64,000 nt of DNA from Rhynochetos jubatus (taxonomy: Eukaryota > Chordata > Aves > Eurypygiformes > Rhynochetidae), in assembly GCA_027574665.1 (NCBI GenBank), contig CM050666.1, positions 9,734,001 through 9,798,000 of the forward strand, written 5' to 3'. Shown in pieces: positions 39,801 through 52,000 of the stretch. Position 1 is the stretch's first letter; each line of letters starts with the position of its first letter. The translations under genes and the position numbers were made by a program. Below the pieces are notes generated by a model. That model was not told where the DNA came from, did no database searches, and saw nothing but the letters and a program-made list of their open reading frames with translations.

Positions 39801-42800
39801 AAGGGTGACCTTCCAATAAGCAGAAGGAGTATGGAAAACCATGTTGCCAGAGAAGGCACGTGTAGAGATTTCTCTGCGCTGTTGCTGGCTGGCTTTGCGG
39901 CTGCATCATGCACGGTGCTCACGGGCCCACGCTGGGGTTCTGAGCGCTGCACAGCTTGTGCCCAAAAGTGTGAGTGTCCGTGATATGTCAGACATTTACT
40001 TGCCTCAGTTGCCTTCCTCCTCCTCCCCAAATTTGGATTGCTGGTCCAGTAGGGAGCTGCCTTAGGGGACAGTAGGACCAAGGGCTGGAACTCATTTGTA
40101 AAAGCTGTGTGAGAGCAGCTGGATAGGAGGTATAAATTACTATAAATTGCCAGTCTATGCAGAAAGGTGTTTGCATAAATTATTGGAGAGCCCACTTGAA
40201 CTTGTTGAGCAGTGCTCCCACCAGCATTAAGAGGTCACTTAACCCTCTGTGCGGCCCTGCTGTGGAGCCCAGTCATGCATTGCAGAATTAAATGAGTTCC
40301 ACCATTTTTCTTCTGAGCGTTGCCCAGAACTGATGCAAAGTGACATCTGACAGCACAGGCAAAGCAGTGACAATGCTCTGAGACACTAATAATAGCTGTG
40401 GAGCTAGAGCAGTTTTCCTCTATCCTTATTTTTTTATTAGATTCTCCCCTCTTTGGTGAGGAAATGTTGTCATCCCTGGCACAGTTTATCCTTGGAAACC
40501 ACCTTTGCTGAGCAATTTAATCGCAAGGCTGGCTGCATGCTGGAGTCAATGCGTTAGGAATGCTCCCACCATAATCTCTTTAAAGAACAGCTGATACCTT
40601 ATGGAGAACTGGGGGAACAACAACAGCAAAAGCCCACCCCAAACATTCTTCTTGGGTCATCCTTGCCAGAAGTTAGGAACAGTGAGGGGTGCTGACAGGG
40701 GAGAGGCTGAATCATCTCTGAAGCAGCATAGCAGCGAACACTCCTGGAACGGCAGGCTGCAAATTCTGTGCAGGCTCCTCTCTTTCTCTTCCCCCCTCCT
40801 CTGTTTCCTTTGTTACTAAGGAGATTTACATTGAAACAAGCTCTGCAGGAATCCTCAGGTTCCTAGCAAGGGGATCTTAGTATTTCTACTCCTTTATAAT
40901 TAACAAAGGAGAGAAGATATTAGAAAAGGTTCCTGTGAGGGATTCTTGGGGCCAAATTACACTAAAAAGGGAAAAATCACAAGCAGCCCTCTAAATCTCA
41001 ATTGTGTGCTTGTGGTCAATTTGATAGGAACCCAGAGGTGTTCCCAGGCTCAGCAGCAATGATGTGATTTACTTCACTAGGACAGAAGTAGATCAGTCCT
41101 TGTTATTTTTTGTATTTTTGTTTGGAGTTCTCCTGCTGCAGTTGTTTGTTGCCTGTTTCTGTAGGATATTGCCCTACTCTACTGAAGTCAGCTGTGAGGC
41201 TACTGAGGGCCCGTGAGGCTCCAGGATGCCTGGATTTATTTGGGTAGTCAGGTATTTTTAACCATTGCTCCACGTATAGGGAAAAGAAGGGGCCGTGGTT
41301 TGTTTCAGTGATGCATCTACAGAAAGGAATAGGTGTCAAGGAGGAACTTGAAGGATTTTGGCACCTAAATCCACAAGGGTAATGCTCACTGCTCCTGCGT
41401 ACCTCTGTAAGCAGCTGCGTATCACCACCAAGAGGGTTCCTTAGGTACTTAAAGCTCTTCTCTGTGTGTCTAGAATTATCCAAGTCTTGTTGATCCTGAA
41501 CAGTTCAAATCTGATCACTCTCCTAAGCCCTGTCAAGATTAACAAACCAGGCTTCCTCCTGACTGCCTCCTGAGAGGCCCTGCTGATAGCACAGACAGAG
41601 CATGCCTACAGCATGCCTCTGCACCAACAAAATACAGAGACAGCTGCTATTTACATTCCAAAGCAGAGGAAGAGTCAGGGATGTCCTGCTGCTCTAAAAT
41701 AGCACTGAATATTAAATGATAAGAGAGGAGCTGTTGCACGAGCAATGGGATTTTGACCAATCTCTTCAGTGCTCCTCCACTGTGGCAATCTGGGCAGCCT
41801 TTTCATATTCCCTATGATTTTTCCTTTGCAGTATCTTCAGCTCTCCCATCTTCTCTACATCCCTGCTGACAGCTTCTTCTACTTCTGACACCTCTATGCA
41901 TATCTCTGCCATGTGCCAGGCTTCTTCCCATGCCCCCTGTGTTCAGTCATGTCATAGCTTCTGCTTTCTCCCATATCTTCTGCTTAGCCTGCTGCTGGGA
42001 GGGAAGTGGCTCATGGTGTGGGTTGTTGGGACCAGGGAGTGGGCTGAGCGGTTGGGCGTCATGCGTGTGTCAGTTGGAGAAATTCTGCAACAGAGTGGGT
42101 GCTGGGCAATTTTCCAGTACTGTCCGTCTGAGTCCATGTGGCAACATGAGTTTCTTTGCAGTTTAGGAGTCTAAAGTAATTCTGACGCAAGGCATAAATG
42201 ACCATAACTTGGTGAATATGGTGAACAACTTGGAAAATGCTTTGGGAGGGGAACTGTTGAAGATCATTCAGTGTGAAGGTGAATGGAAAGAAAGTACAGA
42301 GAAGGGAAAAATTAGTAGGTTCCTGCAAAACAGCAATTGAAATCTTAGACCAATAGTCCCCTCCCATTCCAACGCCTCTCTTCTGCTAGTGTCTTAATAT
42401 GTATTCAGAAAGATACCATCAGGTCCTCTTTCACCTTGGCAGCACTACTGGTGATGCTGTTATACAGCTCTGTGGTTGCTCATTTTTTTTTTTTTTCCTC
42501 CACTGTTACACACCAATATTTTTTCCCAAGTTGATTTTGCAGTTTTTTTCTGACCTTTAGAAATATGGCACTTCTGAATGCTGCAGTGGGAAACAGCCTT
42601 TCCATTTACATCTCTCCTCAATTCCCAGGGCATTATAGATGACTTTTTTTTTTGCTTCCAATATATTATCTTCTTGTAGAATTAGCCCTCAGGAAATCAG
42701 CATCTGGTACCAACTATTGTTCTTTAGCTGAGGTGGCTGAATCTCCTGCCTTACAGCAGTGAAGGTCTAGAATTCCTTTACCCCAGAGTGCATGGACACC

Positions 42801-45800
42801 ATCAGGAAAGGCAGAAGCTTTTCATGAGAGGAGGAACATTGGCATGCTTCCCAGCACCTGTTGATAGCACGAAAGTGTATGTTACGGGCTGGGCTGTACA
42901 ATACCATGGTAAAGAAACACTATGAGGCTATTAAACACCCACTTTAAATTGCACCTTTGATCAAATTCCTAACCAAAGGCAGCATCGTTGCGCAGTTCTC
43001 TGTGTGTGCTTTGCAAATTACATCCCCAGATGTATGAGATCTCTGGAGACCAGAAGGGAAGGAATATCATGCACACAATAGAGCTAGAAAAACCTTCTGT
43101 CTTAATGGTGTCCCATCAATTCTTATCTGATAATCTCTCCTTTTGAAGGTATGTGGAAAGGCAAAAATAAGAACAAAGCAAAGCATAGACATAGGCTTGC
43201 CCTGACCTGTCTTCTAGACTATCTCTCTCTGGAGCTCTACATGCTTGCTATACTTGTCTTGCTGTGACCTCTCGCTCATCTTGCTACCAAGCTCACTTGC
43301 TGGTGTGAGAAGCTCCCCCTCCCTTCCTCCTTTCCTTTTTCCAGCCTCTCCTCCTGTTTGTAAGAGCCTCCTTGTGCTTGTCTGCCTTATCCACTTTGTC
43401 TTATATTTTCAGCAGAGATTACAAATATCTTCTCTTCTGAGTCTCAAAGTTCTGAATTCTTCTATCTTCCTGCCACTGCTTATCTTGCTGCTGTATTTTT
43501 AAACTCTAATACGCTCCAGGATATGGTTGTCACAGGGGACACTTGAACAAAGTAAGAGTAGTGTAGCAACCTTCTAAAATTCTCAGCAAAGGTGCTTTGT
43601 CAAAAGAAGAAAGTTCAAGGCATAAAAATATGTATCTATATTTTTTAGTAGTTGAATAGACAGCATACGATAGCAGAATGATTTTGGAGTGTGTTAACTG
43701 CACTCAACCCCAGTCTAAGATATCCATGACTGCTTTCATAGGAAAATCCATTCTGTTCCGATCTATCATGTATTGTATCACTTCTAGTTCAAGGCCTCTA
43801 TGGAACTGGGAAACTTGCAGTAGCTAATTACAAGTATGGAAGGTAAAGGATTACTATTAGCACAGTCCCTCTAACTCCACAGATGAGATACCCAGGCAGA
43901 AAGAGGAAGCACGACTCATAGCCGGTAGCAGACCGGGGAAATGAACTCTGACTTCCCCCGTCCCAGCTAGCAGCGAAGGTGGTAGGCCATCCTTCCTCTC
44001 TCCTGTGGTTTGCTCCAAATAAGTCTTGGAAGGCGTGAGAACATCTGTGCATTACCTAGTGAATAGATTGTTATCTCAGTGATCCAAACCCACCATCAGT
44101 GAAGTTCTTGAATACACTGAGCGTAATGGAAACACTGAAACACTACAGCTTTCAGAGCTGAACGAAAAGTACCAGATCTTAATGTCATTCAACTGGGGAG
44201 GTTGGACTCAAGTTGTCTTACAGGCTCCCTGAACGCTTGAGCCTAAAATCTTGGACTGATAGCCTTGTGGCTTAGGAAGCTCCTAGGAAATGCAGACACA
44301 GGTACTTTCCGTTTGAAACTTTCTTGTTGGTCCTTAGGATACCTTTGCACTTTTTACCTTAAATGAAGGTCTGTCAGGAATTGTCAGGATAGTGACTAAC
44401 AATTTCCTTTCTTACTGCTGCCCACTTGGGAACGTAAGTTGCCATATTCCAAAGAAGAAACTGGTTCTCTGTGGTTATTTGTCTGTCTTGTTGGTTTGCT
44501 TAATTATAGTTGCCCTGAATACAGCTTTAAGATACATATCTAGCTTTTCAAAGGATGCCTTTGCAATCTCTGAAATTCATTATCACTTGCAGTGCCCATA
44601 ACTGTTTTCAGGAGCCCTGTCGTTTTCCTAGGGATTGGGATGTTGGTGTGCAATACGCTGTCCCCACTGGGAGCTGTTTACAAGTCTATCTTACTGTCTC
44701 CCCTCTGTCTTGTATGCTTTGTAGGTTCAGCTCTCTTCCCATTTTAGGAGAAATATGGGGACAACAGCCTTCTTTATTGAAGCAAAATGTTTAAAAATGG
44801 TGAACTAGGCATTTAGAGAATTGCAACAAGCTTGTGGCCTCTGTGGTGGCCTGGCGCCTGAAAAGCACTTCCCTTCTGTGGGGCAGGGAGGAGGATGCCC
44901 AGAGCCTGCTCCAAAACTGGCAGTTCCTATTCAAGCAAAAGGCAAGCTTCCACCTGATGTTAACCCTGTAGAGCCGGTGAGACAATTCAACAAATTCCAT
45001 CTAATGCAGCATGTATTTACTAGGAAATGAACTACATTCTTTTTTCTAAGTGGTTTTATTTTAGGACAGTAAGTTAACTCTTGTTGCTTTGCTATAGGAG
45101 GAAAAAAATCGGAAGAAAAGGCACACGATTTCTGCTTCTTCCAAAGCTTTGTATTGTTATGCTGAATAGCTGCAAACAATTTGCATTACAATGTAGCATA
45201 AATAAGAGATGCCACTGACTGAAGTGTAAACTGAGCAAAATGTGGGGAGCTTTTTCAGTACAACCAATCTAAGTGGTTTGAGGCAAGATTGGACAGAACT
45301 CAGAGGTGAGAATACAGGGTGCTGTTTGTTGGGTCTCAGACAAGCCTGCAGACCCGTGGTCTGCAAAATTCCTAACTTTAAGATGTCCAGCTGATCTTAA
45401 TTTTCAATATAAGTAACATTATGTGCATGGTTTAGATGCCAAAATCATAAGTCAAAAAGGATGGGGCCAGGGGTGTGTGGAATATGAAACCCTGTAGAAC
45501 AGGATTAGGCAGGATTAAAGTCTGAAATGATCACACTGCACTGGGTAGTAGGTACTGCCAGAGCCAACTCAATAAAACTCAGTGGGACACTTGACATTGC
45601 ACATTTTGAAGCAGCAAGTCATAAATCTATATTCATGTGAAATCTTCTGCACTCAGTCTGATGGGAACAGGTACATGACACAGCTTCTGGTGCTGGCTTA
45701 GGGGAATAAAGCACAGGTTGCTGCCTTGCAGGGACAGATCTCTGCTAGGAAAAATGGAAAACAACTTGAATGATGTATGTAATTATGCTTGTTTGCAGGG

Positions 45801-48800
45801 CTGTGTAATTTCTACAAGCCCACTGAGAATCCTTAAAACCTGAGATTAAACCCAGCTATAGATATAGTTTAACAACAGTTGTCTATATATAATTATATGT
45901 ATATAGCAGTTGGTACAATAGTTGCCAGTTCAGCAGTCCAAAGCACGTAAACATTTGTTTACCTTTATAAATTAAACCGCATACTGACGTGTTTTGCTGG
46001 ACAGGGAAGTATTTGAAGTATTCTGCTTAAATGCTGGGCTGAGTCAGGTCAGAATGAATTTGGTTTCTTTTCACCTCACTGTTGGTATGTAATTACTTAG
46101 AGCTTTGAAGACCAGTGTCAAAAGGATGTTACAGAGAAAATGGGTTCCTACGTCAACTTTGTGTTTCATTAACTTTACGTATGTGGAGCACGTGCTGCTG
46201 CCGACGGTGCTTTGGCAGTGTGGGAGGACCAGGACACGGGATCTGTGCGGCATGGCTGGTTGCAGTCTGGAGCTCTTAACCCAGTGTTCTTCAGGCTTTG
46301 GATCAAGTAGATCTTTGAACTGTTGCAGACTTCAACTCCATCAGTCGCTAACCATGAGGTAACTGTTTGCGAGGTCCAATATGAGTCATAGACGGAGAGG
46401 ATATTTCTGGTTTCCAATTAAAAAAAAAAAAGGCGAAGCTCATAATCATGAGCAAAAGGTCTCTATGCTGTAATGGGAACCAGCTGGTGTGGTAGGCCAT
46501 TTCAGACTAAAATCTGTCTTTGTTCAAATGTGGCCCCACCATTATCACGGTTGGAAACAATCCTTGGTGCTGACACGGTAATGACAGCTTCATGTTTTAG
46601 ACGCATCTAATGGCACTAAGTCCTGATCTTAGCCGACATTTATCAAGATAAGTAAGCCAGTCAGGCAAGAGCATGGTGGGCTGACTGTATTCCTTTAGAT
46701 AATGACGTGCATATTTCCTCTCTTGGAAGAATAATGAACAGAATATGACTGTCAAAATATTTCTCTCTGGAGAGTCTCCAAAATAACTGACACTTACATG
46801 AGCTTAGTGCCATCAGCAATGTGAGCTTCCTCACAAACCTGGGAGAAGTAGCGCTGTGGCCAAGACATGTGAGGGTTTATCCTTAAAACAAACTACAGCC
46901 TGGGAGAATCATTTTCTCATAACTCCCCCTAGTTCTCACTTCCCATTGGACCTCTCCTGGGAATAGCTCCACTCTCATGGTCACTAAGTGAGATGGTATG
47001 GTGTGTCCTTTAGGTCTTCAGAAGCTGATGGATGAGGTCCTGGGCATTTTGGTGAGGTTGGTTCTCCTGTAGCATTGTCTCATACTTGCTTTAGCTGAAT
47101 TTTTCCCTAGAATTCTACAAATCAGCAGAGAATCAGGCCCTGCAAGTTTAACTTTACAACTCCTGGATTTTTCTCTTAATCCAACTGGAAAATAGCTCTG
47201 CTAATGACTTGTCTGCAAAATAAAGTGCACGCACAGATTCATGCAGAGCTTAATGTGCTCGTCTGGCGTAGCCCCTCTTCAGCTATTTGCCTTTGAGAAT
47301 TCTGGGAAATGCATCTAATCAGCAAAGAGTCTGTTTCCAGAAGCTGCTGTTGTTTTAGGGAGGATCCATTAAAAAGGCATAGCTGGGAAATTGAAAGGCA
47401 TTATTTCGAGTACTCTAGTGCTTCTGTCTAACCAAAAAGGGAGCATGGCCGAGGTGGCTGGAGTTTAGCTAGTGCTGCTTTGAGCTCAGAGAGAGCTAAT
47501 GGCCCATGGCACACAGGGTACGCTTCTCCTGTGACGGAAAAGTGTGCTGTAACGGTAGAGTAAGCTCCAGTCATGCTGCAGCACAGGTCAGAGATGGAAA
47601 GTGTACATAAAGGGCTCTCCCTGCAGAACAGGTCAGGTCATGCCGCTGATGAAATGAGTCCTGCAAAGGTGTCATAACACTCTCCAGTCTGGGCCGCTGG
47701 GAAGAATGAGAGCAGGGTTTTGCAAGACTGGACTAAGGTGAGTTTATTCCCTTTTCATTCTTTCAAATGTAGATTTGTTCCTGTTGAGTTAGGCTGTGAT
47801 GAACTTAACTTTTGACTGTAGGCAAAGGGCTGACACTCATGCTGATGCAGTGACTTTTGTATTCTTGCTGACCTCTGTTTCATGCTATTCACTGTAGGTT
47901 TCATGAACTTTCTATAGGGGCAGACAAGACATTTCTTGTAGCTGGGGTTGGGGTCAGAGCTGGGGGAGCTCTGTCAGTGTTTCAGCTTCCAAGATCCCTC
48001 TTTTCCTGGGTGTTTCAGGGACATCCTGGGATATGGTAGAGGTGGACAGTAGCATCTCTGATACAGGATCTGCTCTGTATCCTGTTGCAAGGTGGACAAA
48101 AGGATGCTTCCTGCAGATATTCAGTGGAGTGAAGTAGAAAAGGTCTTTTATTCTTCACAGTACTACAGGGTAATATTTAATGCAAACTTTTCCCTGTGTT
48201 CTTTGAAACTGGAGTAAGATGCTGGCATAGGAATTGGTCTTTGTCAAATGTCCTGTACCCGCAGAAAGCGTGGAGAAGAGACAGCAGGGTACAGTGTTCA
48301 GGACAGTGCTTGGAGAGCCGGGACCACAGCTGGGTGAGGAGTTTGGGTGTTCAATGAGGAGGCAGAAGTCTAGGCTTCCACTGAAAGCACATTACCTTGT
48401 TCTTACCCCCTGCGTGTCGTGGGGCTACTCACTGGCGCTTGCAGTGCCACGTTGGGTGGTGAAGCCGCCTGGGGCAGGGGTGTCCTCGTGCCTGCACCAC
48501 GCAGCGCCCAGGGCTGTTCCTGCTGCCCTCCTGCACTCGGGGAACAAGGACTGGCACCAGGAGGAAGGTATTTCTTCATATCTGAGAAGGAATGAATGGT
48601 GTCACAGACAAGGCAAACAGGCAGTTAAGAGTGGGTGGGAGCAAAACCCCTATGTTTATATTTGTTTCTTAACAATTGATATGTACAATGAAGTCCAGCC
48701 CCTCCCTCCAAACAAATGTGTTGACATGAGATAGTTTTACCAAGAAAGGATAGTAAAACATCAGCAGTAAAATAATATTTATAGAGCTGTCTATTTGTGA

Positions 48801-49040
48801 AAGTGACTGTGGTTTTCTAGGTAAACAGTTGCTGGATTATTCAAAATACTCTGTCTGTCAAAATCCTTGTGTCACGGAATGTTTCCCACACAGTTTCATG
48901 GAGAGGCTCTTTTTAACTGCTGGTGGTAAACCTGTAATGCTGTGTTAGGTTTTTAATAACTTGCAAAGGTCCCTGATTGATTTTTCACACATTTATTTCC
49001 ACAGCAATAAGGTTTTACATACTGAGATGTGGGAAGGAAA

Positions 49041-49062
49041 GGGGGGGGGGGTGGGGGGGGGG
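49041..49062. repeat. G tract upstream of FBRSL1
   Basis: This is 22 bases of G with a single T after the eleventh. It is G-quadruplex-prone simple sequence in gene-free DNA, and its length is probably polymorphic or poorly assembled. Confidence 0.9.
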
Positions 49063-52000
49063 TGTGGAAATCACAGGATGTTGAATGTGTTTCAAAACCT
49101 GTGCTTAAATGTTTGTCCTTGAAAGGCTCTCAACCTGGGGGTGGTTAAACTAATTACATTAGCAGTACTTGGGGAGAGCTGGAATGTTTGCACTTTCTCA
49201 AGTAAGGGATTGCTTCTCTTCCTTAAAGATGAAGTAATTTGAAGAAAAAAACTGAAAATCCCCTGCTAAGCTTTGTGCTGATTCCTGGAATATGGATGTT
49301 TCTCTCATGCTGTCTAGCAGTTGGAGCTGCCTGTCCTGATGTCTGTGGTGGGGCTGTTATGGCTAGGGCCCAGTGCCTGTGTCACCCATGGCTGTGCCAT
49401 CTGGTTGCAGAGTTTGGCCATACCTTGCTTTTCATCAGCTCAAACGCTGTTTGCTGCAGCACTCCCTCTTGTCACCTCACATTGTTTCTGTGCGCTGGAA
49501 GAGTAGTGCGGAGACATGGGGGTAATTGGATGTGTGGAGGAAAGCATCTGGAGGTGTGGGTTTGGACTCTGGTGCTGCTGATGTGCAGCATCATCCGACT
49601 CCAGCTGTGCGGTTCACTCTCCACCCAGGCTGGAAACCCTCCTGGCTGCCTTTGTGTCCTCTGCCTGGCTGCTGGCCTCCAGGTGCTGTATTGCACAATA
49701 GAAGAGCAAAGAACACCTGATGTGACACCAGTGACAACTATGACCCAGAACCTGCCCCAGGAATTGTCCTTACAAGTTCAGCTTCAAATATCTGCAAAGC
49801 CTCGATGAAGTTCAATGGGCTGTAGGCAGTTGTCATTTACATAGCAAACATCATTATTGGGGATATTTCCTTCCATATCTCATAGCAGCTTGTCTAAAGA
49901 GCGGAGTCCAGCCTAGCTCTTTCAGAGCTTCTGAGTAAACAAACAAGCATGCATCCTACTTAAAAAAAGGACTAGCAATTAAAAAAGACATTTTGCATTG
50001 TACAAACAGGAAGGATTGTAAAACACACTTTGCAGGGAGTCAGTGGAAATGCATTCAGTCTAGTTTATAATCACAGCACAATGAAATACCCTGAACATAA
50101 ATAGCAAGAAATCAATTTTCTTTAGAAAAAGTAAAATAAAGAACATTAAATGATCATTTGACTAGATAACTGCAGTTTACTCGGTGGTATAACTGTCAGC
50201 TTGCCTGTGCACAATAATGGAATTAATGCAGAGGGGGTATGCTTTCGATGTCTCCTTCTTTACAGTGACAATAACTCCCTTGTTTTCTCTAGTGAGTAGA
50301 TGTTTATATTCTAATTTTGTCTCTGCAGGCTACACAGAGCCTTAAACTTGCAAAAGGGATTTGTGAGCAGCTTGCTTGTCAAGAACAAATACTAGTCAAA
50401 AGAAATGCATGACTTATTGACCTTGAGTTCACTGAACCTTCATCTTGATGCTTCCGCAGCACTAAGGAATCGGCTTCTCCGAAAATTAAAGTTCCGAGAT
50501 TAGACCAGAAGCTTCAACAAAAGACCTGCATGGCTTTACAAATACACATCGATTAGAGGACTTTAAGAGCTTTGTTAGAACAGTGGGATTATGGAAAGCA
50601 AATGTTTGAGAGTCAGAAACCAAATGAGGTCAAGGTTGATGAAAACCAGACTTTTCAAAATATGGAATTTGCATTTTGGCTAAAAATGTTTACTCTTCAG
50701 CCTTACCTGGGATGTTATTCATTTGGAGATATAGTGATGGTAGCTGTCTTCCCTAGTCATCTTGTCAAGATGATGATAGGCTGTGGAAAGAGATGATGAC
50801 TTTCATGAATACCTCAGTTCTGGTGCCAGTGTGCCCAGTATTTATTTTGTGATACCTTATTCAGATTTGTTTCATCTTTCAAGTTTTTCTAAGTTCTTAA
50901 GGAATCTCACAGGAGTATTTCAAATTCAACCTCTTTTAATATGTATTTAATAACTACATAGCTATGACAATTCTTTTTCATGAAGAAACATCCCTCCAAA
51001 AATCAGCCCAAAGGTTTCCATGCAGTGTTAGGGCTAAATGAACCTTTAATAGTTTTAACTTGGTTCTCAAAGTTTTTGATGCTTCAGAACTGCACCTCTT
51101 TCCAAGGCACAAGTATGAAACTTCATGCTAAGATGAAAGTTATGACAGATTAGTAGTTCCTGTACAGAACCGTGCAAAGGAAAAGAGTTCTACAGAACAG
51201 TGCATTTGTGTGCACTGTGATGTGGATGCAAGTGCTAAAGATTTCTATTATGTGTATACATGTCCACAAAATCAGATAGAACTTTTAAATAAAGTACATA
51301 TATAATAGAAATTGCATATGCTTTTCATATGCTCAGAAAACATCATCTGTGTGACTGGTAGTTACTTTTAAAAAACTAATTTACTACATTGGTTCCGAGG
51401 TTATAACTCCTATATATTTTACCTGTTTAATTACAAAGATATTTGTATGATGAGAAAGCTTGGAAAACTGAGAAAACATGTTTTGCTTACCCCATAATCT
51501 GCCAAGTTTACTTTGATAGTATGTCATAATTCCTCCTGGGTGCCAGTCAAAACAAAGACTTTGCCCTGTACACAAGCAGTTCTTGTTGGGATGGTTTTGT
51601 CATCTTGAAATGCGGAGTAAAATCCAAGACAGATTATTTCCCTTCCTGTAGCTGAATAAGGATAAGGCTGAGTGTTACTTCAAGCTTAAAGATTTTTCAC
51701 AGAGGATTTGATCCCCTTAACACAGTGCCACTGTGACGCTGTGCTGTATCATGGACAGTTTGAGAACAAAAGGAGGAGGGGAAAAAATAAATTGAAACCT
51801 TAAAAAGTGTCAACTTTTGCTGAAAGAGGATTCTTCAGATGTTGTTAGCAATGAAACTTTGATGGAAAATATTTATTTAATGCTTTGAAGCTTCTAGAGT
51901 TAGAACACAGTTTAGATGTATACTTGTTTTCATATTTCTTTTTCTACTCCTTTACCCCATTTACTTGAATTAATATTGTACCTTTCTGTGGCCAGCTGCA

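Noticed and set aside
44195-44240. Possible CR1 3' end (GGTTGGACTCAAGTTGTCTT)
   Set aside because: Only a short partial resemblance to the GGTTGGACTAGATGATCTT phrase. There is no octamer tail and no CR1 body upstream.
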